From Mycolicibacterium celeriflavum (GTDB lineage Bacteria > Actinomycetota > Actinomycetes > Mycobacteriales > Mycobacteriaceae), in assembly GCF_010731795.1 (NCBI RefSeq), contig NZ_AP022591.1, positions 1 to 64,000 of the forward strand: a stretch of 64,000 bases of DNA, given 5' to 3'. Position 1 is the stretch's first letter, and each line of letters begins with the position of its first letter. A program made the translations under genes and the position numbers. Below the pieces are notes generated by a model. It did not search any database. It saw only the letters and a list, made by a program, of their open reading frames with translations, and was not told the origin of the DNA. This document shows positions 1 to 9,085 of this stretch, in pieces.

Positions 1-30
1 AGAAGCGCCCTCCTCACCCAAGCGATCACT

Positions 31-1334
31 TCAACACTTTCACCGGGACGTGGTGGTATCCGGCGACGTTCTGCATATGCACGCGTTGCGACCGTCGAAA
101 TCGACCTCGAAGCGCGGCATGAAATCGAGCAGGTGCTCGAGCGCGATGCTGGTCTCCAACCGGGCCAGCGCTGCGCCGAGGCAACTGTGGATGCCGTAGC
201 CCAGGCCCAGGTTCTGCGCTTGCGTGCGGTCGCGGGTGATGTCGAACGTCTCGCCGTCGTCGAAGGCGCGGGGGTCACGGTTGGCCGCCGCTTTCATCAG
301 GAACACCGGCTTGTTGGCGGGAATCGTGCCGCCCGGCACTTCGGCTTCCTTCAACGTGTAGCGCACGTTGTACTGCACCGGACCCACATAGCGCAGCAAC
401 TCCTCGACGGCGGCGGGTAGCAGGCTGCGGTCGTCGAGCAACATCTGCCACTGCTCGGGATGCCGCGCGAACTCGACCACGGCACTGCCGACCAACTTGG
501 TGACGGTCTCGGCGCCCGCGCGCCCAGTAGCGCGACGAAGCCGGTGATCTCGATGTCGTCGAGCTTGCGCATTTCGCCGTTCTCGCCCGGGATCTCGGCG
601 GCGATCAGGCGGCTGATCATGTCGTCCTGGGGGTCGTGCCGGCGCTCCTGCACCAGGCCGAAGTAGTAGACCCCCGCGTCCATGTTGGCCTGCATGTTCT
701 CTTCAGAAAGGTCGACCTGTCCGGGTTTGACCTCCAGGCCTTCGATCCAGTGCCGCACCTGCTGGCGGAACTCCTCGGGCACCCTGCCATCCGGGTGATC
801 ACCTCGACGAAACGGGCCGGAGAAATCCTGCACCACATCGAAGTTGTCCGGATCCACCTTGGACAGGTAGTGCTCGACGAGTTCGACGACCGTGTCGCGT
901 TGCGACTGGATCGCCCGAGGGGTGAACGCCTTGTTGAGCAGGCTGCGCATGAAGCGGTGTTCGGGCGGATCCATGAAGATGATGGATTTCTGGAACCCCT
1001 TGCCGGACTTGATCATGTTCAGGTGGCACCCGCGGGTGGAAGAGAACGACTCGTGGTCCTTGAGTGCCGCCGCCACGTCCGCATGCCGGGTCAGCGCGTA
1101 GAAGTCCTGCTCCTCGTCGTAGTAGATCGGCGTCTCGTCGCGCATCCGCCGGTAGATCTCATACGGGTCGTCGAAGTACTCCTGCGAATACGGGTCGAAC
1201 ACCAGTTTCGGCTTGGTGATCTCCTCTTTCGCGGCGGGCTGGTGACCGCTTTCCGTTACGCGAGGGCGCAATTGTGTAACGTCAATAGTATGCCCCACGG
1301 GAAGGGTTTGAGTAGAGCGAATCGCTGTGTTCAT
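31..1334 (-). CDS. Cytochrome P450 (frame broken at about 4 places)
   Basis: Haem-thiolate monooxygenase, presumably hydroxylating the substrate of this catabolic cluster. Joining the frames gives a full-length P450: the substrate-entry region, MDPPEHRFMR, an AGAET I-helix motif, EELLRY (ExxR), and the haem loop LGLGYGIHSCLG with its cysteine. The frame changes near 815, 785, 522 and 95. After the last break the natural frame ends with VPVKVLK and TGA at 31-33, whereas the observed frame runs to 40. No in-frame stops interrupt the conserved blocks, so single-base sequence errors are more likely than decay. It is the last gene of a leftward operon that also encodes a ferredoxin and an NADH-dependent flavoprotein, its likely electron donors. 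The start at 1334 abuts the stop of the upstream gene. Confidence 0.85.
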
Positions 1335-2119
1335 AGTCGAATTCCGGCATTGATGACGTCATCGAGCAGGCCCAGCTCGCTGCCCAGCTCAGCCGCCGTT
1401 TTGCGGACGACGTCGACGTCCTTGCCGATGAACTCGCCGACATCGGCGACGAACCCGGCGACCGATCCGCGAGCGGAGATGAACTCCCCGACGCGGCTTG
1501 CCCCGCTGCCATGGGACACCGATGCCAGCAGCTTGGCCTCGTCCACGCCGAGGGAGGCGCCCAGCGACACCGCTTCGGTGAGCAAACCGATCTGTGCGGC
1601 GAACAAGGCGTTGTTGATCAGCTTGACCGCCTGGCCTGCGCCGAGCGGGTCGACATGCAGGATCGGGTCGCCGTAGGCTCACCACGGGTTGCACCCGCGC
1701 GACCGCCTCGTCGGAGCCGCCGACGAACAGGGTCACCTCGCCGGCGGCGATGTTGTGGCCCGCCGCTGACCGGCGCGTCGACGACCTCGACATCTCCGAA
1801 CTGCTCGGCGATGGTCCGTGCGGTGGCGGGGTTTCCGGTCGTGTGGATGACGAGCGAGGCCCGCGGTTTCATCGCCGCCACCAACCCGTCGCGCAGGCAG
1901 ATCTGCTGCACCTGCTCGTCGGTGAAGACGCACACGATCACCACGTCGGCGTCCGCGGCATCGGTCACGGTGCCGACCGGACCGCGCGCCGAGATCGCGC
2001 ACCGCAGCGCGCTTGTCGTCGGTCCTGCCGACGGCTACGACCTCATGACCGGATGCGACGAGGCGGCGCACCATCGGGGCGCCCATCCGACCCGCCCCGA
2101 CGAACCCGACGCGTGTCAT
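1331..2119 (-). CDS. NAD(P)-dependent beta-hydroxyacid dehydrogenase, 3-hydroxyisobutyrate dehydrogenase-like (frame broken at about 3 places)
   Basis: Member of the 6-phosphogluconate/3-hydroxyisobutyrate dehydrogenase family, which oxidises beta-hydroxy acids with NAD(P). The N-terminus has the Rossmann motif GFVGAGRMGAPM, then the substrate-binding block DAPVSGG in one frame, and LINNALFAAQ with the helical C-terminal domain in another. Frame changes lie near 1980, 1770 and 1685. The ATG at 2117-2119 overlaps the stop of the preceding paralogue, an ATGA overlap that indicates translational coupling. The next gene downstream is the P450. This and the 2116-2931 gene form a tandem paralogous pair, perhaps two subunits or two substrate-specific enzymes. 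Confidence 0.8.
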
Positions 2120-2931
2120 CGCGGGTGATCCATCGACTCCAGGGCGGTGTCGGCCACGGTGAACACCGAACCCTCCGGCGCCGAGGCGCTCGCGGCGATG
2201 TTGGCCGCGTGCCGAACGTCCTTCTGCAGCAGCGCTCCTGCGATCGGGGCGAGACCCTCCACGGTGCCGCCGAACATGGAGATGCTGCCGAGCGCTTTGC
2301 TGGTGGCCGATCCGCCATTGAGGACCTCGGCGAGGCGCATCCGCGGGATGCCCAGCGACTCACCCAGATCCAAAGTGCTCAATGCGGCACCGAGGTTCGC
2401 CGTGAACAACAGGTTGTTGAGGATCTTGGTGACCTGTCCGCTGCCCAGCGGACCGAGGTGAACGATCGGGTCGGCATAGGTGGCGAACACCGGACGGCAG
2501 CGTTCGACGACCTCATCCTCCCCACCGACCATGACCAGCAGCTTGCCCTCCTCTACGGCGGGCGCGCCGCCACTGACCGGCGCATCGATGACCGAAACCC
2601 CCTGTTCGGCAGCGGCCTTCGAGATCTCCCGGCAGGTGTCGGGATGTACGGTGCTGTGAATGGCGACGATGCCGCCGGGGTAGACCGGCGAGCACACGGA
2701 CTCGCCGTTGAGGACCTCGCGGACGTCGTCGTCCCCGACCACGCACAGGCAGACCAGATCGCTGGCGGCGCCGAGTTCGGCGGGTGAACTCGCCGTCTTC
2801 GCGGGGGTGTCTTTGTAGGGTTCCAAGCTGGCCTCTCGGCGGGCCCACAGTGTCGTCTCGAAACCGCCTTCGGCGATTCGGCGTGCCATGGGACCGCCCT
2901 GACTGCCCAGCCCGATGAATCCGACGCGCAT
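2116..2931 (-). CDS. NAD(P)-dependent beta-hydroxyacid dehydrogenase, 3-hydroxyisobutyrate dehydrogenase-like
   Basis: Intact 271-residue enzyme. It has the N-terminal NAD(P)-binding motif GFIGLGSQGGPMARR, the conserved DAPVSGGAPAVEEGKL segment around residue 120, and the lysine-containing helix GQVTKILNNLLF expected of the family (catalytic Lys). The ATG at 2929-2931 overlaps the TGA of the upstream hydrolase. A longer open frame extends upstream to about 3921, but the family start and the overlap show this ATG is the real one. Probably oxidises a hydroxyacid intermediate; the substrate is unknown. Confidence 0.9.
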   Translation of the reverse strand: MRVGFIGLGSQGGPMARRIAEGGFETTLWARREASLEPYKDTPAKTASSPAELGAASDLVCLCVVGDDDVREVLNGESVCSPVYPGGIVAIHSTVHPDTCREISKAAAEQGVSVIDAPVSGGAPAVEEGKLLVMVGGEDEVVERCRPVFATYADPIVHLGPLGSGQVTKILNNLLFTANLGAALSTLDLGESLGIPRMRLAEVLNGGSATSKALGSISMFGGTVEGLAPIAGALLQKDVRHAANIAASASAPEGSVFTVADTALESMDHPR

Positions 2932-3943
2932 CAACCCGCCTCCAACTTCGTTTCTGCGCTCAAGTGCGCGACTACACATTCCTCGACGAACGACAAGACC
3001 TTCAGGTGATATGCCGCAGCGCTGACCGACAGCGACGTGTTGTGTCCGGCGTTGCGTTGTTCGTCGAGAACGAACGCCGGTGCGGCCGTGAAGATCGCGG
3101 CGATGTCGGCCAGCGCGTCGGGATCGGTGCGCCACACCCGTTCGTGCTCGGCGACGATGAACTGCACCGGGACTTCCACCTGCGCCGCGAGCGCGGGGAA
3201 GTCGTGTCGCGGCCAGGTTTTTGTCATCTCCGCTTCGTACTGCGCGCCACCGGAGGAGTTGGTCATGCCGGAGAGCACCTCGGGCGGATAGAATTGCGCG
3301 GGCTGCCACAGCAGTTCCCGTAACCCGACCGGTCGCCGGGTGGCCGTCGCGGTCTTCATCATCTCGGCGGCCTGATCGCCGTACCGCAGGCCGGTGCCGG
3401 CCAGGCTGAGCCGAGAATGCCTGCGTCGACGGCGTTTTCATCTGCGGCCATCCGGACCGCCAGCTCGCAGCCGGCCGAGTGGCCGAGCAGGAACAGCCCG
3501 GCGCCGCGCGAACCGTCGGCGAGGACTTTCTCGACGGCGCCGTACGCCAGCGCGACGCGTTGGTCCGGTTCTTGCATCGCGTCCGGATACGGCGCCGAAC
3601 TGCCGTAGCCCGGTCGGTCCAGCGCGACCACGGTGAATCCGAGTGCGGCGCCGACGCGTAGCAGCGACAGCCGCGGATGGCCAGGGCAGTCGAAATACGC
3701 TGCGGTGCTGGCCCCGCCGTGGAAGGCGACGATGACGGCCCTCGGTTCGTCGACGGCGGCGACAAGCCCCGACATCGGTACACCGTCGACGAGGACGACG
3801 CGAGGCCGGGGAGCCGCACCGGCGGCGACATCAGGCCGGGGAGCCGCACCGACGGCGACATCGAACCGGGGAGCCGCACCGGCGGCGACATCAGGCCGGG
3901 GAGCCGCACCGGCGGCGACATCAGGCCGCGGACTCACACTCAC
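2931..3943 (-). CDS. Alpha/beta hydrolase with a 10-residue tandem repeat at its N-terminus (one frameshift)
   Basis: Alpha/beta-hydrolase fold protein: oxyanion region AFHGGAST, strand VVALDRPGYG, nucleophile elbow GHSAGCE (G-x-S-x-G), and a C-terminal AGHNTSLS supplying the histidine. One base appears lost near 3412. The likely start is GTG 3943, which overlaps the thiolase stop (GTGA). The first 45 or so residues contain four near-identical 10-residue units of the type PRPDVAAGAA, encoded by a 30-bp DNA tandem repeat. In the sequence as given the upstream thiolase frame runs straight into this gene, but that apparent fusion depends on a local indel near 3965. Could be an esterase, thioesterase or C-C hydrolase. 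Confidence 0.7.
3801..3929. repeat. 30-bp tandem repeat, about 4.3 copies
   Basis: Units begin at 3801, 3831, 3861 and 3891, with a partial fifth at 3921. All share the core GAGCCGCACC, with only a few substitutions (for example in the 3831 and 3861 units). The period is a multiple of three and the repeat lies inside the N-terminus of the alpha/beta hydrolase, so copy-number change would add or remove 10 residues without breaking frame. Confidence 0.95.
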
Positions 3944-5544
3944 GAGTCGGTCCGCATCAGGATCGCCCGCTGGTGTCAGTCCGCCGCTGCTGACCACGGC
4001 GACGCGCGCATCCTCGACCTGTCGGTCGCCGGCGTCGCCGCGCAACTGTGTGACCGCCTCGTGGATCAGGCCCATGCCGTGGGTGCGGCCGTGGGACAGC
4101 TGACCGCCGTGGGTGTTCAACGGGATCACGCCGTCGCGGGCGATCGCCTGACCACCGTCGAGGAAGTCCTTGGCCTCGCCGATGCCGCAGAAGCCGAGTG
4201 CTTCCAACCAGGACAGGCAGTTGAATGAGAAGCCATCGTACAGCTCGGCGACGTCGACGTCGCTGGGCCGCAGGGAGGTTCGCGTCCACAGGTGCGCCGC
4301 CTGGCCGAGCACCTGGGGCTCGTGGGTGAGCGTGCTCTGGTCCCAGTCCGTGCGCTCGACGATCTGCGTGCCGACGGCTTCGAAGAGCACGGGTTCACGC
4401 GGCATGTCCTGGCGGCATCGACGGCCGAAACGATCACCGCGACCGCGCCGTCGCATGGCACGTCGCAGTCGTAGAGCCCGAACGGCGTGGTGATCATCCG
4501 AGCGCCCAGGTAGTCATCCATGCCCATCGGATCGCGGTAGATGGCAGTCGGGTTCAGCGCTGCATTCGCGCGCTGGTTCAACGCGATCCAGCCGAGAGTC
4601 TCCCGCGTGGTGCCGTACCGGTCGAAGTGCCGCTGCGCGTTCAGGGCGAGCGTGTGCGCCGCCGACATCGCGCCGAACGGCATCTGCCAGCTCGACGTGC
4701 GGGCACCACCGGGTGGTGCGGCCTTGCCTTCTTTCATCAGCTGCTGGAAAGTGGCTTCCCATCCGAAAGCACAGCACGTGACGGGCCATGCCGGTGGCGA
4801 TCGCCATCATCGCGGCGATCACCGACCCGCCCGGACCGAACGTGTCCATGCCACCGTTGATCCACGCCGGACGGATTCCCAGCGCGCCCTCGAGCGCGGA
4901 GACGCCGCCCTCGCCCATGCCCGCGATGTCCAGGCCCGGATAGGTGGAGAGTCCGTCGATGTCGTCGAAGGACAGCCCGCGTCCGCGACGCCTCGCATCG
5001 TCAGCGACAACGGCGGCACCATCAGTCGGCGGCCGATCCGGGAGGCGCCGATGCCGACCGCGGAGTGTTCCTCGAACCGGTGCGTGGTCAGCGGGGTGCT
5101 GACGTGCTTGGCGAAATCCTGCGGTGCGATCTCGTCCTCGGGCGGGCCGGTCTGCTTGTCCGCGCTCGGCCGAAACACCGGCAGGAAGACATCTTCGAGC
5201 TTCTCGAACTGAACCTCGACGAGTTGGCCGAGTTCGAGATCGTCGGGATCGCAGTCGACGATGTTGGTGGTCAACCGAACTCGCGGATCCTCGATGACGG
5301 CGACCTGAGCCACCACATACGGCGGCGGGAGGTCGGGAAGCCGAACCGGTGGTTGACCGACAGGGTGGCCTTGCCGGACACGTCGCGCACACCCATGTTG
5401 TGACTGCGGCAGTACCGGCACACCGGCTGCGGGGTGGATCAGCGCCGCACAGTCGCGGCACTCCTGGATGCGCAGCACGTTGTCAGCACCTGCGGTCCAG
5501 AAGAACTCGTTGAGAACCGTGAGTTCCGGTAGCGGTCGAGTCAC
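3940..5544 (-). CDS. OB-fold (DUF35)/thiolase fusion, SCP2-type acetyl-CoA acetyltransferase (frame broken at about 6 places)
   Basis: The N-terminal 150 or so residues form a rubredoxin-like zinc ribbon and OB fold (start MTRPLPELT; LRIQECRDC; LPPPYVVAQVA). This is followed by a lipid-transfer-protein-type thiolase: IGRRLMVPPLSL, GLSFDDIDGLSTYPG, GGSVIAAMMAIATG, YDCDVPCDGAVAVIV, LYDGFSFNCLSWLEALG, LNTHGGQLSHGRTHG. Frame changes occur near 5430, 5345, 4975, 4765, 4408 and 3965. The last one hides the natural end (LTPAGAILM... then TGA at 3940-3942). The GTG start at 5544 overlaps the ferredoxin stop. DUF35 proteins usually pair with such thiolases as separate subunits in side-chain retro-aldol or thiolysis steps. 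Here both are on one chain. Confidence 0.75.
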
Positions 5545-5855
5545 CGAACGAATCCCGAGATCGCTTCGTTGCTGTCGCCGGCCGTCGGATCGGGCTCGGA
5601 GGACTCGCGCGGTTCTTCGCGCACTTTGTTGTCGTCTGACGGCCGGTGTTCACCCATGTAGATGATCGCGTGGACGGGACAGTCGAACAGGGCCCGCATC
5701 ACCGCGTCGCGGTCATTCTCCGGCACCGTTCCGTCGCCGATCAGCGACGCGTAACCCCAGTCGTCGAGCGAGAAGTACTCCGGCGCGTGCTTGGCGCAGA
5801 TCCCGAAGCCGTCGCACAGCGTCCGGTCGAGCCGAATCCGCAAGCCATCACTCAT
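5541..5855 (-). CDS. Single-cluster ferredoxin
   Basis: 104-residue ferredoxin. Ligands are Cys14 and Cys20 in CDGFGIC and a later CPVHAI cysteine. A phenylalanine occupies the fourth-ligand position, the pattern of mycobacterial P450-associated 3Fe-4S ferredoxins. The C-terminal 35 residues are a charged, low-complexity tail not needed for the cluster. The ATG at 5853-5855 overlaps the stop of the reductase gene, and its own stop overlaps the next start. Likely carries electrons from the NuoF-like flavoprotein to the P450 at the end of this operon; that pairing is inferred from gene order. Confidence 0.88.
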   Translation of the reverse strand: MSDGLRIRLDRTLCDGFGICAKHAPEYFSLDDWGYASLIGDGTVPENDRDAVMRALFDCPVHAIIYMGEHRPSDDNKVREEPRESSEPDPTAGDSNEAISGFVR

Positions 5856-7127
5856 GATTGGGCCACCGCCTCCACTTCGTAGGGTCGGACTGCTTCGAAG
5901 GCGCCGGCGCGGCAGGTCTGGCAGTCGTTGGCCAGATGGCGGGCGATTGCCTGCGGGAACTGGTGCAGCAGGCTGGCGGCGATGTTGGTGGCGCCGTCGA
6001 GTGCCGCAGGCGCCGCGACCGCGCAACACCACCGACCACCGTTGAAGGCGCGCGACGTCGTCGTCGGTCGCCACCCGTCGCGTAGTGCGGAGGCGACCGC
6101 GCTCATGGCGGCGGTGCCGTTGAAGCAGCTTCCGCACTGGCCGGCGTTCTCGCGGTCGAAGTAGGCCATCACCGACGCGGCGACGGCCACCGGGCAGTCG
6201 TCGGTCAGGATGGAAATGGCCCCGCATCCGAGGCCACTGCCCAGGCGGCGCATCGCTTCGTGGTCGAGCGTCGCGTCGAGGATGTCGGTGTTGAGCAGGC
6301 CGTATCAACGCGCCGGTGACGACCTCTTTGTCGAGTCCGTGCAGCTGCAGCAGCTCGGAAAATGCTGCGCCGTGCGGGATCTCGTAGAGCGTGGCCGGTC
6401 GAGCACCACCGGTGATGGTGGCGAGGAACGTTCCGGGCGACATCGGCGTGCCCACCGACCGGAACGCCTGCGCGCCGTGCTCGTGGATGAACGGCAGGTT
6501 GGCCAACGTCTCGACGTTGCTGACCATCGTCGGCAGCCCGGACACCCCTCGAAGGGCCGCGGCGGCTTGTCGGTGGGCTTGGCCTGCCCGCCGTTGATGC
6601 GCCGCACCGCCGCGGTCTCCTCACCGGCGACATATCCCGGTTCGACCGTCACGACGTTGACTTCGGTGCCGCCGAACGTGTCCGGTGGAAGTTGGCTCAG
6701 CGCGGTGCTCACGCGCGCCGCGAGGGCGTCGGAGACGTACACGTAGGCGCGCCGGCTCCGGCGACGGCCGCGGCCAGGCGTAGCCCGTCGAGAACCAGGT
6801 ACGGGCGGTGGCGCAGCAGCCAGCGGTCTTTGATCGACGCCGGCTCGCCCTCTTCGCCGTTCGCGACGACGACCGTGTCCGAGCCGCGTTGGTGTGCGTC
6901 GCGCACGGAGCGCAGTTTGGTGCCGATGGGAAAAGCCGCGCCGCCGCGACCAGCAGTCCGGACAGGTCCACTTGCTCGGCCAGCGCCTCGGCGTCGGACA
7001 GCGGCTGGTAGCCACCGGCCTGCGCGTAGTCGGCGTAGTCCTCGGGGCCCGAGCCCGCTGGGCGCAGCAGACGCGGCGTGCAGTCCGGCCACGCGGTGAC
7101 GGTGAGTTCGGTGGCGGTGGAGGTCAT
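5852..7127 (-). CDS. NuoF-like NADH:acceptor oxidoreductase flavoprotein (frame broken at about 4 places)
   Basis: Homologue of the NADH-binding 51-kDa subunit family. Across frames one can read GRGGAAFPIGTK, NGEEGEPASIKDR, RRAYVYVSD, VEPGYVAGEETA, SNVETLANLPF, CGAISILTDDCPVAVA and the iron-sulfur region GQCGSCFNGT with a later NDCQTCRAGAF. Breaks lie near 6945, 6750, 6545 and 6303. It begins at ATG 7127 and is the first gene of the leftward operon, directly before a ferredoxin. It is a stand-alone copy with no other complex I genes nearby. The likely role is to feed NADH electrons to the ferredoxin/P450 pair. Frame damage looks like sequence error because every conserved block survives. Confidence 0.78.
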
Positions 7128-7163
7128 GAAGCGTCCTTGTGATCCGCGGATAGGCTGACGGCC

Positions 7164-7646
7164 ATGAGGACTGCGGTGGTGCGCGTCGGCGTCGACCGTG
7201 CCGGCGAACTCGATTCTGCGCAGCTCGACGAGGGTGCGGCCCGCCTGCGTGAGCTGGCCGGTGCGGCAGGCATCGAACTGGTCGAGAACAAGCTGTCCGG
7301 TCTGCCCGCCCAACGCCGCGAGGTCGAACTGCTGATCGAAGGCGACGATCCCGACACGCTCACGCGTACCGCGCTCGACCTGTGCGCTCGAGCCTTTGGC
7401 GCGTTCGGCACCACACCGGTACCCGGCGTGGTGACGTTCATCAGTCGCGGCACCGACGCCGATGCGCAAGGCGTGCTCGCCGGATTGGGACTGGCCGGTG
7501 ACATCGAACGGGTGCCGGGCGACGACGGCTGGGACGTCGTACACGTGACGCTGCGCAAGGCCGACCTCGAGCGCGTGCCCGAGAGCCGCGTCCACACCGC
7601 GCTCGAGGCGTCACTGAATTGCGAGGTTCGCATCCGCACGGTCTGA
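7164..7646 (+). CDS. Conserved hypothetical protein
   Basis: 160 residues, ATG start 37 bp from the divergent reductase gene. No recognised catalytic motif. The protein is acidic, soluble and made of alternating alpha/beta segments (for example VEVELLIEGDD-like and VVTFISRG stretches). I prefer this frame to the overlapping opposite-strand frame at 7124-7693 because it has ordinary soluble-protein composition, while the opposite frame is rich in Arg, Ser and Pro. It sits between two leftward units and may be an unrelated insertion between them. No function is proposed. Confidence 0.6.
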   Translation: MRTAVVRVGVDRAGELDSAQLDEGAARLRELAGAAGIELVENKLSGLPAQRREVELLIEGDDPDTLTRTALDLCARAFGAFGTTPVPGVVTFISRGTDADAQGVLAGLGLAGDIERVPGDDGWDVVHVTLRKADLERVPESRVHTALEASLNCEVRIRTV

Positions 7647-7693
7647 ACCGGCGTGTGGGCCCACGCCAGCGGGGGGAACGTTCGCCCGCTCAT

Positions 7694-8601
7694 CTAGCTG
7701 TCCAGGAACTTCAGGATCGCGGGCGCTGCCTGCACCCACGTGTCGAACATGTTGAATCGCTTGACCTTTCCGGAGGCGCGAGCCTCACCTGCGCGCTCCC
7801 AAGCGTCCTCGGGCCACGGCGGGTCAATGAGCTCGGAGCCCTTGATCAGGCAGCTCACCTCGAGCGAGGTCCGCTTCGGATGGTCGAGGTCGTTCTCACC
7901 GCCGCGGATGATCAGCGTGGGAACCTTGATGTTGTCGAACATTTCGTCCTCGACGCCGGGGATCGTCTGGCCGGGTTTGGGTACGAACGCGTTGAGCCAC
8001 CGCAGCATCAGCTTGAGGAACTCGTCGGGATCCTGTGCGAGGATACGGTCCCGGTTGGCCGGATTCTCGGCGATGCGTTGTTTCCATTCGTCAACGGCGG
8101 CAACCGCCTTCATGCCGGCGCCACGCACCGCGAGGATGCTCGGCACGATGTAGTACGAACCCAGCACGAATGAGCCGTACACGCCGCCGACGATGTTCCA
8201 CACCACGAGCTTCCGGACGATCTCGGGATGCAGCATCGCGGTCAGCATCGAGTCGCGGGCGCCGCCCGACCCGCCGGCGATGACGCACGGGCCGATGTCG
8301 AGGCGGGTGATCAACGCGTGCAGCGTGTCGGCGCGCATGTGCGATTCGCTCTGCCCGTAGAACTGAACGTCGGACTTGCCGCAGTTGGGCCGGTCCCACA
8401 GCAGCACGCGGTAGCCGCCCTTGACCAGCTCTTGCGCCAACGGCCAGCCCCTCTCGATGTCCTTGCTGAATCGACCGCCCGGGGTAAGCGCGATGAAATC
8501 GCCTTCTTGCCGAGGATCTCGTAGACGACGTTGCCGCCGTTGATCTCGATCGTCTTCTCGCCGCGTTTGAGCTTGGGGCCGGCGGACTCGGTCGTGGTCA
8601 T
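7694..8601 (-). CDS. Alpha/beta hydrolase, C-C bond hydrolase-like (one frameshift)
   Basis: Alpha/beta-hydrolase resembling meta-cleavage product hydrolases and related esterases. Features are the N-terminus MTTTESAGPKLKRGEK, FIALTPGGRFSKD, VLLWDRPNCGKSD, nucleophile elbow AGGSGGARD (G-x-S-x-G), and VPTLIIRGGENDLDHP carrying an acidic residue and His. The frame changes near 8505; the ATG at 8599-8601 is in the upstream frame. About 300 residues after correction. It follows the Rieske gene with a 62-bp inverted-repeat element in its leader. May cleave a ring-fission product or an ester; not determinable here. Confidence 0.75.
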
Positions 8602-8611
8602 GATCCGCCTC

Positions 8612-8673
8612 CGCGACGGTGCGCAAACTGACGATTTTTGGCGGCGTGTCGTGTGCAAACACGCACGGTCGCG
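8612..8673. repeat. 62-bp inverted-repeat-bounded intergenic element, copy A
   Basis: Bounded by CGCGACGGTGCG at 8612-8623 and its near-perfect inverse CGCACGGTCGCG at 8662-8673 (11 of 12 pair). It also has an inner stem with GTGT/ACAC arms near 8650-8662. Same length and partly the same sequence as copy B at 46857-46918. It lies between the Rieske stop and the hydrolase start. Confidence 0.8.
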
Positions 8674-8692
8674 CTGATGATGGGGCGCCTGC

Positions 8693-9084
8693 TCATGCCT
8701 GCACCAGCACCTCGTTGCCGACCACCCGGACCGGGTAGGTGCGGACGCTCCACTCGGGCTTGACCGCGGTGGTGCCGGTGGCCAGTTCGAAACCCCATTG
8801 GTGCCACGGGCAGTAGATGTACTCAGGTCGCGGACCATCACCGCGTCGCCGGGCACGCTGTCGTCGACGACGGTGCGCCCCCGGGCGCGGCCAGAACACA
8901 GCGGACCGCCTTCGTGCGGGCAGTAGTTCGCGATCGCGTAGAACGTGCCGTTGACGTTGTACACACCGACGCCGTGGCGTCCGATCGGCACCAATTTGTG
9001 CTTGCCTGGCGGGATTTCGTCGACGGTGGCGACGACGTGCTCACGCCCCTGGGCCAGCCGGGGCGTCTTCTGCTGCTCGTCCAA
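8693..9084 (-). CDS. Rieske [2Fe-2S] ferredoxin-like protein (one frameshift)
   Basis: Small Rieske-domain protein of about 130 residues. The cluster motifs CPHEGGPLC and CPWHQWGFE are both present but lie in different frames, with the break near 8825. The N-terminus reads EEIPPGKHKLV-like strands followed by VGVYNVNGTFYAIANYCPH; the C-terminus is YPVRVVGNEVLVQA. Start is probably TTG 9084, one base after the amidohydrolase stop, so it is translationally coupled. It lacks an oxygenase catalytic domain, so it is a ferredoxin component or an electron carrier. Its partner oxygenase is not evident in the window. Confidence 0.78.
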
Positions 9085-9085
9085 C

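Noticed and set aside
2116..3921. Dehydrogenase frame extended to 601 residues, including MSPPVRLPG repeats
   Set aside because: The family start is ATG 2931, overlapping the upstream stop; the extension is an off-frame reading of the hydrolase and its 30-bp repeat.
3801..3929. CRISPR-like repeat array
   Set aside because: Units are contiguous with no spacers, in coding frame, and there are no cas genes.
3359..4456. Natural fusion of thiolase C-terminus with alpha/beta hydrolase
   Set aside because: The thiolase end (LTPAGAIL... TGA) and a GTGA overlap are visible in the neighbouring frame; the fusion exists only because of a local indel.
7124..7693. Leftward 189-residue ORF
   Set aside because: Opposite to the 7164-7646 gene, Ser/Arg/Pro-rich, no motif.
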